In this document: positions 18,039-26,224 of the stretch, in pieces
Position numbering within the stretch: position 1 is the first letter of the stretch
Layout: the number at the start of each line of letters is the position of its first letter
Assembly: GCF_003992055.1 (NCBI RefSeq)
Contig: NZ_RQVD01000014.1
Span: 1-53,581, forward strand
Source of the DNA: Veillonella sp. CHU740
Lineage (GTDB): Bacteria; Bacillota; Negativicutes; Veillonellales; Veillonellaceae
DNA length: 53,581 nucleotides
Direction: 5' to 3'
Translations under genes and position numbers: made by a program
The notes under the pieces: model-generated
Told to the model about the DNA's origin: nothing
Database searches by the model: none
What the model saw: only the letters and a program-made list of their open reading frames with translations

Positions 18039-19550
18039 TTAGAATTGATAGTTAATTTCTCCACGGTAAAAGTTAGATAATGTATCCCCCATTTCATCTT
18101 TCGGATTTAACATAGCATATGCTTTTAAACCAACATTATTAGCGACTGCATATTTACCTTGCAAAGCCCACCCTTTATAGTTTTGATTTGCTGGCGTCCA
18201 GAATGTAGGTGCAAAAACAGGTCCTCTTTTCCCTAAAAAAATATACTGCGTTTTCACAGACCAAGTGCCACGTTTATGTGGAATGTAGTTACCATATGTA
18301 AGTCCTACAGTCCAAGCCTTATTAGATTCATTAATGTTATATTCATCATAGGCATAATTTTTAATGTTTCTAAATTTGGCAAATTCACCATCTACGAATA
18401 CTTTAGAACTCAATTTAATATTTCCATAGACACCATAGAAGTCTAAATATTTATTTACCATATCAGAAGAATCAACATAAGCCATTTGTACATCCGAATT
18501 TTCAAGTATTTCACCTAAATCCATGCCATTTACTTTTGTATAGAAAGCTCCTAATTTTACATGAGAACCAAATTTACTATTTACTTGAAAAATAGCTAAT
18601 TGCGCATTATTTTCATGCGATGATTTAAATAGATTAGCTTGATAGATTCGTTCTGGATAGTCTCTATCCCTACCAGTAGCAACCTTCATAGTCATATCCG
18701 GAGCATATCCAAATGTGAATGATGCATTTAATTTATCCTTACCGGCTATTATAGTTGCCCCTTCTAAAGCTCCATCATAGGTTAATCCGCCACCAATAAA
18801 TGCATCATGACGTCCTACGAAGGTAGTTACATATTTTCCGAAATTATGTTGTAGATATAATCGGTCAGCGGATACATCGGTACTTTTATTAGATCCAAAT
18901 TCTTTATCGCCTGTGCTTACACGAAGTACGGCTTTAGTATTATCATTGACAGTTGCGGTGAATTGCAGTCGTGCACGATATGTAAACATAGGGGGTGTAA
19001 CATATGTTTTAGGTGGATTAGGCGGAGCATATTCATGTGCCGATTCTGGTCGAATTTGTCTTGTTCCATACGTTTCTGATGGTGTTTCATTATATCTATT
19101 GATATTTGTACCTAATGAATTAGCCGCAGAATATGGCTCTTCATCCAAATCATATTCAGTACGATTACGTTCAAACATTAATCGTGCATCACCATTGATT
19201 GCAATGTTACCTATCTTATTTTCTAAAATATCAGTACGTACGCCCAAGTTACTTAGTTCTGTAGAAAATTCCTTTGACAAACGGTTGATAATAACATTTT
19301 GTTCAGCATCATTACGATCTTTATGAGCTAACGCTTTTGCTAATATTTGTGCCATTTCATAACGAGTGATGTTATGTTGACCTTTAAAATATCCTTCTGG
19401 ATATCCATTAATAATACCTTCTTTGGCCAATTCTGCTACTGCTTGATATGCCCAATCATCGGGAGTTACATCCGAAAATGGATTTGCGGCAAATCCTGAA
19501 GTTATACCCCATACTGATGCAGCGACTAACATTGTAAGCTGTTTTTTCAT
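18039..19550 (-). CDS. ompM: OmpM-type SLH-domain outer-membrane porin, copy 1
   Basis: 503 residues. A signal peptide (MKKQLTMLVAASVWGITSGFA) is followed by an SLH domain at about 24-78 (NPFSDVTPDDWAYQAVAELA, NGYPEGYF, ITRYEMAQILAKAL). A coiled-coil linker lies at about 80-118, then a beta-barrel to the terminal ...INYQF. In Negativicutes such proteins form diffusion channels, and their SLH domain binds the polyamine-decorated peptidoglycan, tethering the outer membrane. GGGAG precedes the ATG. It is the downstream member of a tandem pair; N-termini and barrel ends are nearly identical to copy 2, while middle loops differ. Its promoter lies about 150 bases upstream, behind an extra 98-base segment absent from copy 2. 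Confidence 0.93.
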   Translation of the reverse strand: MKKQLTMLVAASVWGITSGFAANPFSDVTPDDWAYQAVAELAKEGIINGYPEGYFKGQHNITRYEMAQILAKALAHKDRNDAEQNVIINRLSKEFSTELSNLGVRTDILENKIGNIAINGDARLMFERNRTEYDLDEEPYSAANSLGTNINRYNETPSETYGTRQIRPESAHEYAPPNPPKTYVTPPMFTYRARLQFTATVNDNTKAVLRVSTGDKEFGSNKSTDVSADRLYLQHNFGKYVTTFVGRHDAFIGGGLTYDGALEGATIIAGKDKLNASFTFGYAPDMTMKVATGRDRDYPERIYQANLFKSSHENNAQLAIFQVNSKFGSHVKLGAFYTKVNGMDLGEILENSDVQMAYVDSSDMVNKYLDFYGVYGNIKLSSKVFVDGEFAKFRNIKNYAYDEYNINESNKAWTVGLTYGNYIPHKRGTWSVKTQYIFLGKRGPVFAPTFWTPANQNYKGWALQGKYAVANNVGLKAYAMLNPKDEMGDTLSNFYRGEINYQF

Positions 19551-19634
19551 AGCTGACTCTCCCTTGTTTAAAGTAAAATTAATAAAAAATATGATGTCTA
19601 ACAGATTTTATGATAAATATTCTACAAAGTTTCT

Positions 19635-19655
19635 ACCTATACCTATACCTATACC
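19635..19655. repeat. Short hexamer repeat (ACCTAT x3 plus ACC) in porin 1 leader
   Basis: Three perfect ACCTAT units at 19635-19652 and a partial fourth. They lie within the roughly 98-base segment that is present between promoter and start codon of porin copy 1 but absent from copy 2. Confidence 0.7.
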
Positions 19656-19698
19656 CATGCACATTATCATCATATATTATCGTATAAATTCATGTGAC

Positions 19699-19727
19699 AT
19701 CATAACACTAATCAGCGATAAATACAA
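19699..19727 (-). promoter_or_regulatory. Promoter of porin copy 1
   Basis: Minus strand: TTGTAT (19722-19727), 17-base spacer, then TATGAT (19699-19704) preceded by TGT. It is identical to the promoter of copy 2. The leader to the ATG is about 140 bases, against about 43 in copy 2. Confidence 0.7.
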
Positions 19728-19803
19728 TACTTTATGTACTTTTCGACGGTGTCAAGTTTTTGTTGGAAAATAAAATTGAAGTTACCGCCTCTATATTCTT
19801 TCA

Positions 19804-19945
19804 TGACGAACTGTCGGATGATTCGTTCTTGTCAGATATCTGTAGCATATGCTAAACAATCTGGACGATAAAAGTCTACCCCATCTTCTGCATGTAGTCG
19901 AATCGCAGAAATAAAATTTTCTGCTGTTCTTTCAACACAAAGGAG
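19804..19945 (-). pseudogene. Shrunken thiC remnant, copy A
   Basis: Three separate pieces of the intact thiC are joined in order. A stretch with CAGATATCTGTAGCAT and CTAAACAA matches about 16860-16918. A stretch with AAGTCTACCCCATCTTCTGC matches about 17125-17190. AAAGGAGCCTATCG matches the thiC start region near 17617. About 200 and 400 bases are missing between them, and the 3' part is gone. It encodes nothing usable. It lies directly downstream of riboswitch copy A, as thiC lies behind its own. Copy B (21904-22045) has the same joins. Confidence 0.85.
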
Positions 19946-19961
19946 CCTATCGTATTATATA

Positions 19962-20100
19962 ACAAAAAGGGTATCGATAGTTATATCGATACCCACATAG
20001 CTGTCTGCATGCTTCCTACGCGGGCATGATCCCGATCAGGTCAAAAGGTCAGGTACTTCATAGTCCTTTCTCAGCCTATTACATAGACTCCCTTGCAAAT
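19962..20100 (-). ncRNA. TPP riboswitch copy A, upstream of a thiC remnant and porin 1
   Basis: Aptamer core retained: CTGAGA, ACCTGATCGGGATCATGCC, GCGTAGGAAGC. The terminator stem GGGTATCGATA / TATCGATACCC (19969-19979, 19984-19994) and its T-run (CCCTTTTTG) are also intact. Base changes in the first stem keep pairing through a G-U pair. The extended -10 is conserved. The next intact gene downstream on this strand is porin copy 1, not thiC. Confidence 0.9.
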
Positions 20101-20173
20101 CTAAAATATTTATTTGCTTATAGTATAGCATGAAATGATGGACTTTTATATCTTTGAAAATTTTAAACTCAAA

Positions 20174-20203
20174 ATTATAGTATAAAATGTGGGGTGAAAG
20201 CAA
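20174..20203 (-). promoter_or_regulatory. Strong promoter resembling the rpsB promoter, ahead of riboswitch copy A
   Basis: Minus strand: TTGCTT (20198-20203), 18-base spacer containing CACCCCACATTTTA, then TATAAT (20174-20179). The spacer is almost the same as that of the rpsB promoter, and the -10 is closer to consensus. It would transcribe the riboswitch, the thiC remnant and porin 1 unless the riboswitch terminator stops it. Confidence 0.65.
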
Positions 20204-20231
20204 GGGGTATAACCATTATTCGAATTAATGA

Positions 20232-21749
20232 TTAGAATTGATAGTTAATTTCTCCACGGTAAAAGTTAGATAATGTATCCCCCATTTCATCTTTCGGATT
20301 TAACATAGCATGTACTTTTAAACCAACATTATTAGCGACTGCATATTTACCTTGCAAAGCCCACCCTTTATAGTTTTGGTATGCCGGTGTCCAGAATGTA
20401 GGTGCAAAGACAGGCCCTCTTTTCCCTAAATAATTATATTGTGCTTTCACAGACCAACTGCCACGTTTATCTGGAACGTAGTCACCATATGTAAGACCTA
20501 CAGTCCAAGACTTGTTGGATTCTTTATAGTTATACGATTTCAAACTAACTCCCTTAATGTTTTTAAACTTAGCAAATTCACCATCTATGAATAGTTTAGA
20601 GCCCAATTTAATATTTCCATAAATGCCATAGAAGTCTAAAGATTCATTTTTTGCTTCATAATAGTCAACAAAGTAATTTCCTAGATATGTATTTTCAGTC
20701 GCTTCGCCAAAATTCATACCATTCACTTTGGTATAAAAGGTTCCTATTTTTACACGAGGACCAATTTTACTATTCAGTTGAAAAATAGCTAACTGTGCAT
20801 TATCTTTATACGATGTTTTAAATAGATTACTTTGATAGATTCTTTCTGGATAACCATCAATTCTCTTACCAGTATCTACTTTAAAAGCCATATCCGGTGC
20901 GTATCCAAATGTGAATGATGCATTCAATTTGTCCTTACCCGCTATTATAGTTGCTCCTTCCAAATCCCCGTCATAGGTTAATCCACCACCAATAACAGTA
21001 TCATAACGCCCTACAAAGGTAGTTACATATTTGCCGAAATTATGTTGTAGATATAATCGGTCAAAGGATATGTCGGTGCTTTTATTAGATCCAAATTCTT
21101 TATCGCCTGTGCTCACACGAAGTACGGCCTTAGTATTATCATTGACAGTTGCGGTGAATTGCAATCGTGCTCGATAGGTAAACATAGGATGGAATTCATA
21201 TATTTTTATTGGATACACAAAGTTTCTTTCAGCTGAATCGTGGTCTTGTATTTGTCTTTTTCTTCTTGATGATGGCATAGTTCCTGCATTGCGTCTATAA
21301 TACTCATCTGGACCTAATGGAGTGGGTTCAGATAGAGTTTCATAAAAATCATATTCAGAACGATTATGTTCAAACATCAATCGTGCATCACCATTGATTG
21401 CAAAGTTACCTATTTTACTTTCTAAAATATCAGTACGTACGCCCAAGTTACTTAGTTCTGTAGTAAATTCCTTTGACAAACGGTTGATAATAACATTTTG
21501 TTCAGCATCATTACGATCTTTATGAGCTAACGCTTTTGCTAACATTTGTGCCATTTCATAACGAGTGATGTTATGTTGACCATTAAAATATCCTTCTGGA
21601 TATCCATTAATAATACCTTCTTTGGCCAATTGTGCTACTGCTTGATATGCCCAATCTTGAGGTGTTACATCTGAAAATGGATTTGCGGTAAATCCTGAAG
21701 TTATACCCAATACTGATGCAGCGACTAACATTGTAAGCTGTTTTTTCAT
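20232..21749 (-). CDS. ompM: OmpM-type SLH-domain outer-membrane porin, copy 2
   Basis: 505 residues from the ATG at 21749, which has GGGAG 9 bases upstream and matches the start of copy 1; an in-frame start at 21827 would place 26 residues before the signal peptide. Signal peptide, SLH domain (NPFSDVTPQDWAYQAVAQLA, NGYPEGYF, ITRYEMAQMLAKAL), coiled coil and barrel ending INYQF are as in copy 1. The variable segments are residues about 125-185 and several loops, suggesting surface-loop diversification after duplication. Upstream lie its own promoter (21799-21827), a thiC remnant and riboswitch copy B. Confidence 0.93.
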   Translation of the reverse strand: MKKQLTMLVAASVLGITSGFTANPFSDVTPQDWAYQAVAQLAKEGIINGYPEGYFNGQHNITRYEMAQMLAKALAHKDRNDAEQNVIINRLSKEFTTELSNLGVRTDILESKIGNFAINGDARLMFEHNRSEYDFYETLSEPTPLGPDEYYRRNAGTMPSSRRKRQIQDHDSAERNFVYPIKIYEFHPMFTYRARLQFTATVNDNTKAVLRVSTGDKEFGSNKSTDISFDRLYLQHNFGKYVTTFVGRYDTVIGGGLTYDGDLEGATIIAGKDKLNASFTFGYAPDMAFKVDTGKRIDGYPERIYQSNLFKTSYKDNAQLAIFQLNSKIGPRVKIGTFYTKVNGMNFGEATENTYLGNYFVDYYEAKNESLDFYGIYGNIKLGSKLFIDGEFAKFKNIKGVSLKSYNYKESNKSWTVGLTYGDYVPDKRGSWSVKAQYNYLGKRGPVFAPTFWTPAYQNYKGWALQGKYAVANNVGLKVHAMLNPKDEMGDTLSNFYRGEINYQF

Positions 21750-21798
21750 AGCTGACTCTCCCTTGTTTAAAGTGAAATTAATAAAAAATTCATGTGAC

Positions 21799-21827
21799 AT
21801 CATAACACTAATCAGCGATAAATACAA
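21799..21827 (-). promoter_or_regulatory. Promoter of porin copy 2
   Basis: Minus strand: TTGTAT (21822-21827), 17-base spacer, then TATGAT (21799-21804) preceded by TGT. It is close to consensus with an extended -10. Confidence 0.7.
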
Positions 21828-21903
21828 TATTTTATGTACTTTTCGACGGTGTCAAGTTTTTGTTGGAAAATAAAATTGAAGTTACCGTCTCTATATGCTT
21901 TCA

Positions 21904-22045
21904 TGACGAACTGTCAGATGATTCGTTCTTGTCAGATATCTGTAGCATATGCTAAACAATCTGGACGATAAAAGTCTACCCCATCTTCTGCATGTAGTCG
22001 AATCGCAGAAATAAAATATTCTGCCGTTCTTTCAACATAAAGGAG
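21904..22045 (-). pseudogene. Shrunken thiC remnant, copy B
   Basis: Nearly identical to the remnant at 19804-19945, exactly 2100 bases away, with the same three thiC pieces and the same deletion joins. The shared joins mean the deletions happened before this unit was duplicated, or that the copies have been homogenised. Confidence 0.85.
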
Positions 22046-22061
22046 CCTATCGTATTTCATA

Positions 22062-22200
22062 ACAAAAAGGGTATCGATAGTTATATCGATACCCACATAG
22101 CTGTCTGCGTGCTTCCTACGCGGGCATGATCCCGATCAGGTCAAAAGGGCAGGTACGTATAGCCCTTTCTCAACCTATCTCATAGGCTCCCTTGCAATCC
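22062..22200 (-). ncRNA. TPP riboswitch copy B, upstream of a thiC remnant and porin 2
   Basis: Core ACCTGATCGGGATCATGCC and GCGTAGGAAGC and the terminator stem (22069-22079, 22084-22094) are intact. The conserved CTGAGA reads TTGAGA here, which changes a closing G-C pair to G-U. Similarity to the other copies ends near 22206, so the upstream promoter differs; TATAAT is present near 22206-22211 on the minus strand. Confidence 0.85.
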
Positions 22201-22337
22201 TAAATTATATTGCATCATGGTATACCATAATTCTAGATAATTTAGGAGTAGACATCTATATTTTTTTGAATTATACACTGACAGTATGAATAGATAATCT
22301 AACTATAGATTCACCTATAGTCATATCAGATGTATAT

Positions 22338-25300
22338 TTATTTCTGACTCAACAATAATGCTGTGATTGTTTGCAATGCTTGAATTTGTTCAGTTTGCTC
22401 TTTCACTTGCTCAGCCAATGCTTGTAGTTGACCTTTCAACGTACCGTTTTCTTGTACCAATGCTTTGATTTCAGTCTTCATCACTGGCACGATAGAAATT
22501 GGTCCGTAGTGTGTATGTTTCAATGCTTTTTGTTCTTTTTCTGAAAGCGTATCCACATTAACATTGAATGTATCTGTGTCTTGGTTATACAAAGTAGATT
22601 GGTATGCATCAGATTTGGAGCGAGATCCAACTTTGAGACTAATACCTGCGTTGTACATTTTTTCAGAATGGCCTAATGCCATACCGCCATGGACTAAGAT
22701 ATCTTCATTTGGATAATATCCAACACCTAGAGCTGCGCCTGTGGAACCTTTAAAATGACCTACACCAGCCATGATTTGGAATTTATCGTCTGCATCAAAG
22801 GATAGTGGTTTTAAAGCTGATAACGCTGCGTTTAAAGCACCAGATGTATTTACTCTGTGACCTAGTTGATCTAACTTAGTTTCTACAGAGTCCATACGTG
22901 TATGAACTTCTTTTACTACGGCTTCGTCTACACCGCCTTTAGGGCCTTGTGGACCTACTGGGCCGGCTTCACCTGGTTCACCTTTATCTCCTTTATCTCC
23001 TTTTGGGCCTGCAACTCCATCTTTTCCATCACGTCCATTTGTGCCATTTGTTCCGTTTTGACCATTTTCGCCTTTAGGTCCTTGTGGGCCTGCTGGACCG
23101 GCTACACCTGGGTCACCTTTTTCGCCTTTTTCACCTTGAGCACCAGTTGCTCCTTGTGGACCTGCTGGACCGGCTACTCCTGGATCACCTTTTTCGCCCT
23201 TTTCGCCTTGAGCACCAGTTGCTCCTTGTGGACCTGCTGGGCCGGCTTCACCTCGTTCACCTTGGGCTCCTGTTGCACCTTGTGGACCCGCTGGGCCGGC
23301 TTCACCTCGTTCACCTTGGGCTCCTGTTGCACCTTGTGGGCCTGCTGGACCCGCTGGACCTGCTTCACCTCGTTCACCTTGTGCTCCTGTTGCACCTTGT
23401 GGGCCTGCTGGACCCGCTGGACCAGCTTCGCCTCGTTCACCTTGGGCTCCTGTTGCACCTTGTGGGCCTACTGGACCTGCTACACCTTGATCACCTTTTG
23501 GTCCTGCTGGGCCTTGTGGACCCGTTGAACCCGCTGGGCCGGCTTCACCTCGTTCACCTTGTGCTCCTGTTGCACCTTGTGGGCCTGCTGGACCCGCTGG
23601 ACCTGCTTCACCTCGTTCACCTTGAGCTCCTGGGGCACCTTGTGGGCCTGTTGGACCTGCTGGACCTACTGGGCCGGCTACTCCTTGATCACCTTGATCA
23701 CCTTTTGGTCCCGCTGGGCCTTGTGGGCCTGCTGGACCTGCTACTCCTTGATCACCTTGATCACCTTTTGGTCCCGCTGGGCCTTGTGGACCTACTGGGC
23801 CTGCTGGACCCGCTACACCTTGATCACCAGTTTCTCCTTTATCCCCTTTTGGTCCTTTAAAGTCAGGATCTTTCTTTAAAGCATCACGGTTCAATTCGAT
23901 GGTCACATATTTTTTATTATTAGCGTCTGTTTTTTCTACAACTTTAAAGTCACTAGATTTAAAATCTAATCCTTCAATCGTTCCTGTATTTACTTTACTT
24001 CCTGGTGTAAATGCAGGAGTATCTCCAGATCCACCTGTGTAGATATTCCAGCTATTTCCACCAGTGATATTAGCCAATTTATTGTTGATTTCACTTGCTA
24101 CGCTATATAATTGACTACCATTGATGGCATCTGTACTTGTCGAACTAATTAAACCTGGTGCTACGTGTTGGATACGACGTGTTTGATCAGATTTACCAAC
24201 GCTGATTACACCTGTTACTGTGTTGCCACCAGCAAAGTTCAATGTATATGTCTTAGCAGATGTTCCTGTACCTAGGTTCAATGTATCAGTCGTATAGGCA
24301 TTATCAGTACCTTTTGTGCTGTCCCCAGCGGTTGCTACCGTCTCTGCTTCACTACCGAGAGCCACACTTTTTGCCACATTGGCGATGGCTTTATAGCCCA
24401 AAGCAAGACTAGCTTCTTCTTTTGCTTCACTTTCATTACCGAAGGCAGCGGCATTTGTTTTCAGTGCTTTTGTACTTTTACCGATGGCAATGGTTTCAGT
24501 AGCTGTTAATCCACCATCAATGGTGTTAGCTTGTTTACCAATAGCAATATTGTCATTACCTGTAATCGAGTTGCCTGCTTCATGACCCATAGTAATGTTA
24601 TCATTACCAGTAATTTTGTTACCTGCTTTGTAACCGGCTGCATAGTTATTATTACCTGTTACTTTGGTACCTGCCTCCGCACCTGCTACATAGTTACTAT
24701 TACCACTAACTTTATTACCACTATAGTAACCTAATGCCGTATTAAAGTTACCAGTTATTTCTTTACCTGATTCTTTACCTAATACTACGTTACTTTCACC
24801 AGCTACCCAGCTACCTGAATTGACACCTGCTGCAAAGTTATCTTGCCCTGCAATCCATCGACCTGCACTAAAGCCCAATGCAATGTTGTGCTCCGCACCA
24901 TCTACAGTACCTCCATCAGTGGTTTCCAACTCACCTTTTGCATTAATGGTATTCGTCCATCGATGGCCTACATAGTTACCAGCATTTTCCGCAAAGGCAA
25001 TATTGAAATTACCAGCTACATGAGAACCTGCCGCTTTACCAAATGCCATATTATTGGATCCTTTGGATTGACCGTATCGATCTACTGCTTCAGTGGCTGC
25101 TGCATTCACAACGTATCCATCTACATCTTGACCTGCGTTCAGGCCTAAGGCAATGTTATACACACCTTTTACATTAACCCCAGAATTTTGTCCAAGGGCG
25201 ATGTTGCGGCTGCCAGACATGTTGGCACCAGCATCTTGACCATAGATAAAGTTATGGTCACCAGTCACACCCTTACCAGCTGTATGACCTAATGCAAAGT

Positions 25301-25895
25301 TGTCGGAACCCGTCATATCTTCACCGGCATGGAATCCAAAACTTACATTTCGACTACCTTTATTATTGTAGGCAGCGTTTTCACCAAAGCTGAAATTATA
25401 GTTGCCTTCAGATTTAGAGTCTTGGGAATAGGCATTTTCACCAAAACTAAAGTTATAGTTACCAGCTGCACGACGTCCAGCTTTCTTACCGAATATATAG
25501 GCATATGTACCACTACCAGCCCAGCCGGCTCCATCACCAAGAATAAATTTATGAGTATTGGTGCCCCACATAGCTTCCCCTGCTGAGTCACCCATTAGCA
25601 TAAGATACTTAGATGTACCTGTACCATTACCTGCATCATAGCCAGCACGTTCTCCTAAGACCAAACTGTAAGATGCACCAAAACTACCTCTCCCCGTGGT
25701 ATTCATTATATTATTCTTCGCATTTGCATAGAACCAGACACCATCCCCTACGGTAAGGTTATTGGTATTCGTACTTGTATCCGCACCTGTCTGCGCTCCC
25801 CCAACTACTAAGTTATCCGTATCTGCGGCGAATCCCATTGTAGAAATACTTGCCAATACTAAAGCTGTCAATACTGTCAATCGTTTGTGTTGCAT
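22338..25895 (-). CDS. Trimeric autotransporter adhesin with YadA-like head, collagen-like stalk and C-terminal extension
   Basis: 1185 residues from the ATG at 25895 (GGAAGAG upstream; signal peptide [23 protein letters not shown]). Residues up to about 560 are YadA-type head repeats with the pattern GNxNxxxGxxAG. A neck motif ([20 protein letters not shown]) lies at about 570-600. About 310 residues of Gly-X-Y collagen-like repeats (677-987) form the stalk. A YadA-type anchor lies at about 1010-1092 ([13 protein letters not shown]...GISLKVGS). The chain continues about 90 residues beyond the barrel, ending in a coiled coil ([20 protein letters not shown]), which is unusual. It probably mediates adhesion. 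It is divergent from the pfl genes and upstream of the riboswitch/porin array. Confidence 0.93.
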   Translation of the reverse strand: MQHKRLTVLTALVLASISTMGFAADTDNLVVGGAQTGADTSTNTNNLTVGDGVWFYANAKNNIMNTTGRGSFGASYSLVLGERAGYDAGNGTGTSKYLMLMGDSAGEAMWGTNTHKFILGDGAGWAGSGTYAYIFGKKAGRRAAGNYNFSFGENAYSQDSKSEGNYNFSFGENAAYNNKGSRNVSFGFHAGEDMTGSDNFALGHTAGKGVTGDHNFIYGQDAGANMSGSRNIALGQNSGVNVKGVYNIALGLNAGQDVDGYVVNAAATEAVDRYGQSKGSNNMAFGKAAGSHVAGNFNIAFAENAGNYVGHRWTNTINAKGELETTDGGTVDGAEHNIALGFSAGRWIAGQDNFAAGVNSGSWVAGESNVVLGKESGKEITGNFNTALGYYSGNKVSGNSNYVAGAEAGTKVTGNNNYAAGYKAGNKITGNDNITMGHEAGNSITGNDNIAIGKQANTIDGGLTATETIAIGKSTKALKTNAAAFGNESEAKEEASLALGYKAIANVAKSVALGSEAETVATAGDSTKGTDNAYTTDTLNLGTGTSAKTYTLNFAGGNTVTGVISVGKSDQTRRIQHVAPGLISSTSTDAINGSQLYSVASEINNKLANITGGNSWNIYTGGSGDTPAFTPGSKVNTGTIEGLDFKSSDFKVVEKTDANNKKYVTIELNRDALKKDPDFKGPKGDKGETGDQGVAGPAGPVGPQGPAGPKGDQGDQGVAGPAGPQGPAGPKGDQGDQGVAGPVGPAGPTGPQGAPGAQGERGEAGPAGPAGPQGATGAQGERGEAGPAGSTGPQGPAGPKGDQGVAGPVGPQGATGAQGERGEAGPAGPAGPQGATGAQGERGEAGPAGPAGPQGATGAQGERGEAGPAGPQGATGAQGERGEAGPAGPQGATGAQGEKGEKGDPGVAGPAGPQGATGAQGEKGEKGDPGVAGPAGPQGPKGENGQNGTNGTNGRDGKDGVAGPKGDKGDKGEPGEAGPVGPQGPKGGVDEAVVKEVHTRMDSVETKLDQLGHRVNTSGALNAALSALKPLSFDADDKFQIMAGVGHFKGSTGAALGVGYYPNEDILVHGGMALGHSEKMYNAGISLKVGSRSKSDAYQSTLYNQDTDTFNVNVDTLSEKEQKALKHTHYGPISIVPVMKTEIKALVQENGTLKGQLQALAEQVKEQTEQIQALQTITALLLSQK
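22935..23865 (-). repeat. Collagen-like Gly-X-Y coding minisatellite
   Basis: About 930 bases of 9-base-periodic repeats with higher-order units of about 27-36 bases ([18 protein letters not shown] and variants). Such tracts can change length by slippage or recombination, so copy number may differ between strains and short-read assembly may be inexact here. Long ORFs on the opposite strand are artefacts of this periodicity. Confidence 0.9.
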
Positions 25896-26224
25896 AACTC
25901 TTCCTTTTTCCTTCATTGTCACACGCATCATATACTCAATTGTTTTTATGTAAAACATACTCATAATTTTACCCAATCTATACTAGTAAATCAATAGGAT
26001 AATGCTCATAGCTTATGCTAAAATTGCATACTTTCATCATAACATTTACACTATGTTTAATTGTTTAGCCATACACTACTTTCAAATGTTTGACCATTTA
26101 CTCATACACCACTTTCAAAAACGATATAACCCATGCTAAAAATTATATTGTAATGATAATCGTTATAGATTACAATAAAGTTAACCCTATGGGTTACGTT
26201 TTAATGTGTATTTGGAGGTATATT
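25896..26224. promoter_or_regulatory. Divergent regulatory region between the trimeric autotransporter and pfl
   Basis: No gene seen in about 330 bases. It holds a near-perfect direct repeat, CATACACTACTTTCAAA and CATACACCACTTTCAAA (near 26070 and 26104), and a Fur-box-like dyad at 26148-26175. A TTGACC at 26090 is a possible -35, but no matching -10 was certain. Confidence 0.5.
26148..26175 (+). promoter_or_regulatory. Fur-box-like operator upstream of pflB
   Basis: AATGATAATCGTTAT differs at one position from the corresponding part of the Fur consensus (AATGATAATCATTAT). It lies within a longer dyad bounded by TTGTAAT and ATTACAA, about 50 bases before the pflB start. Iron control of this operon is inferred from sequence similarity only. 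Confidence 0.5.

Noticed and set aside
22935-23865. CRISPR-like array
   Set aside because: The repeats are directly adjacent, codon-periodic and without unique spacers; they encode collagen-like sequence.
22902-23879. Long plus-strand ORFs and a second minus-frame ORF over the collagen tract
   Set aside because: They arise from the 9-base periodicity of the Gly-X-Y coding repeat and have no ribosome binding sites or sensible composition.
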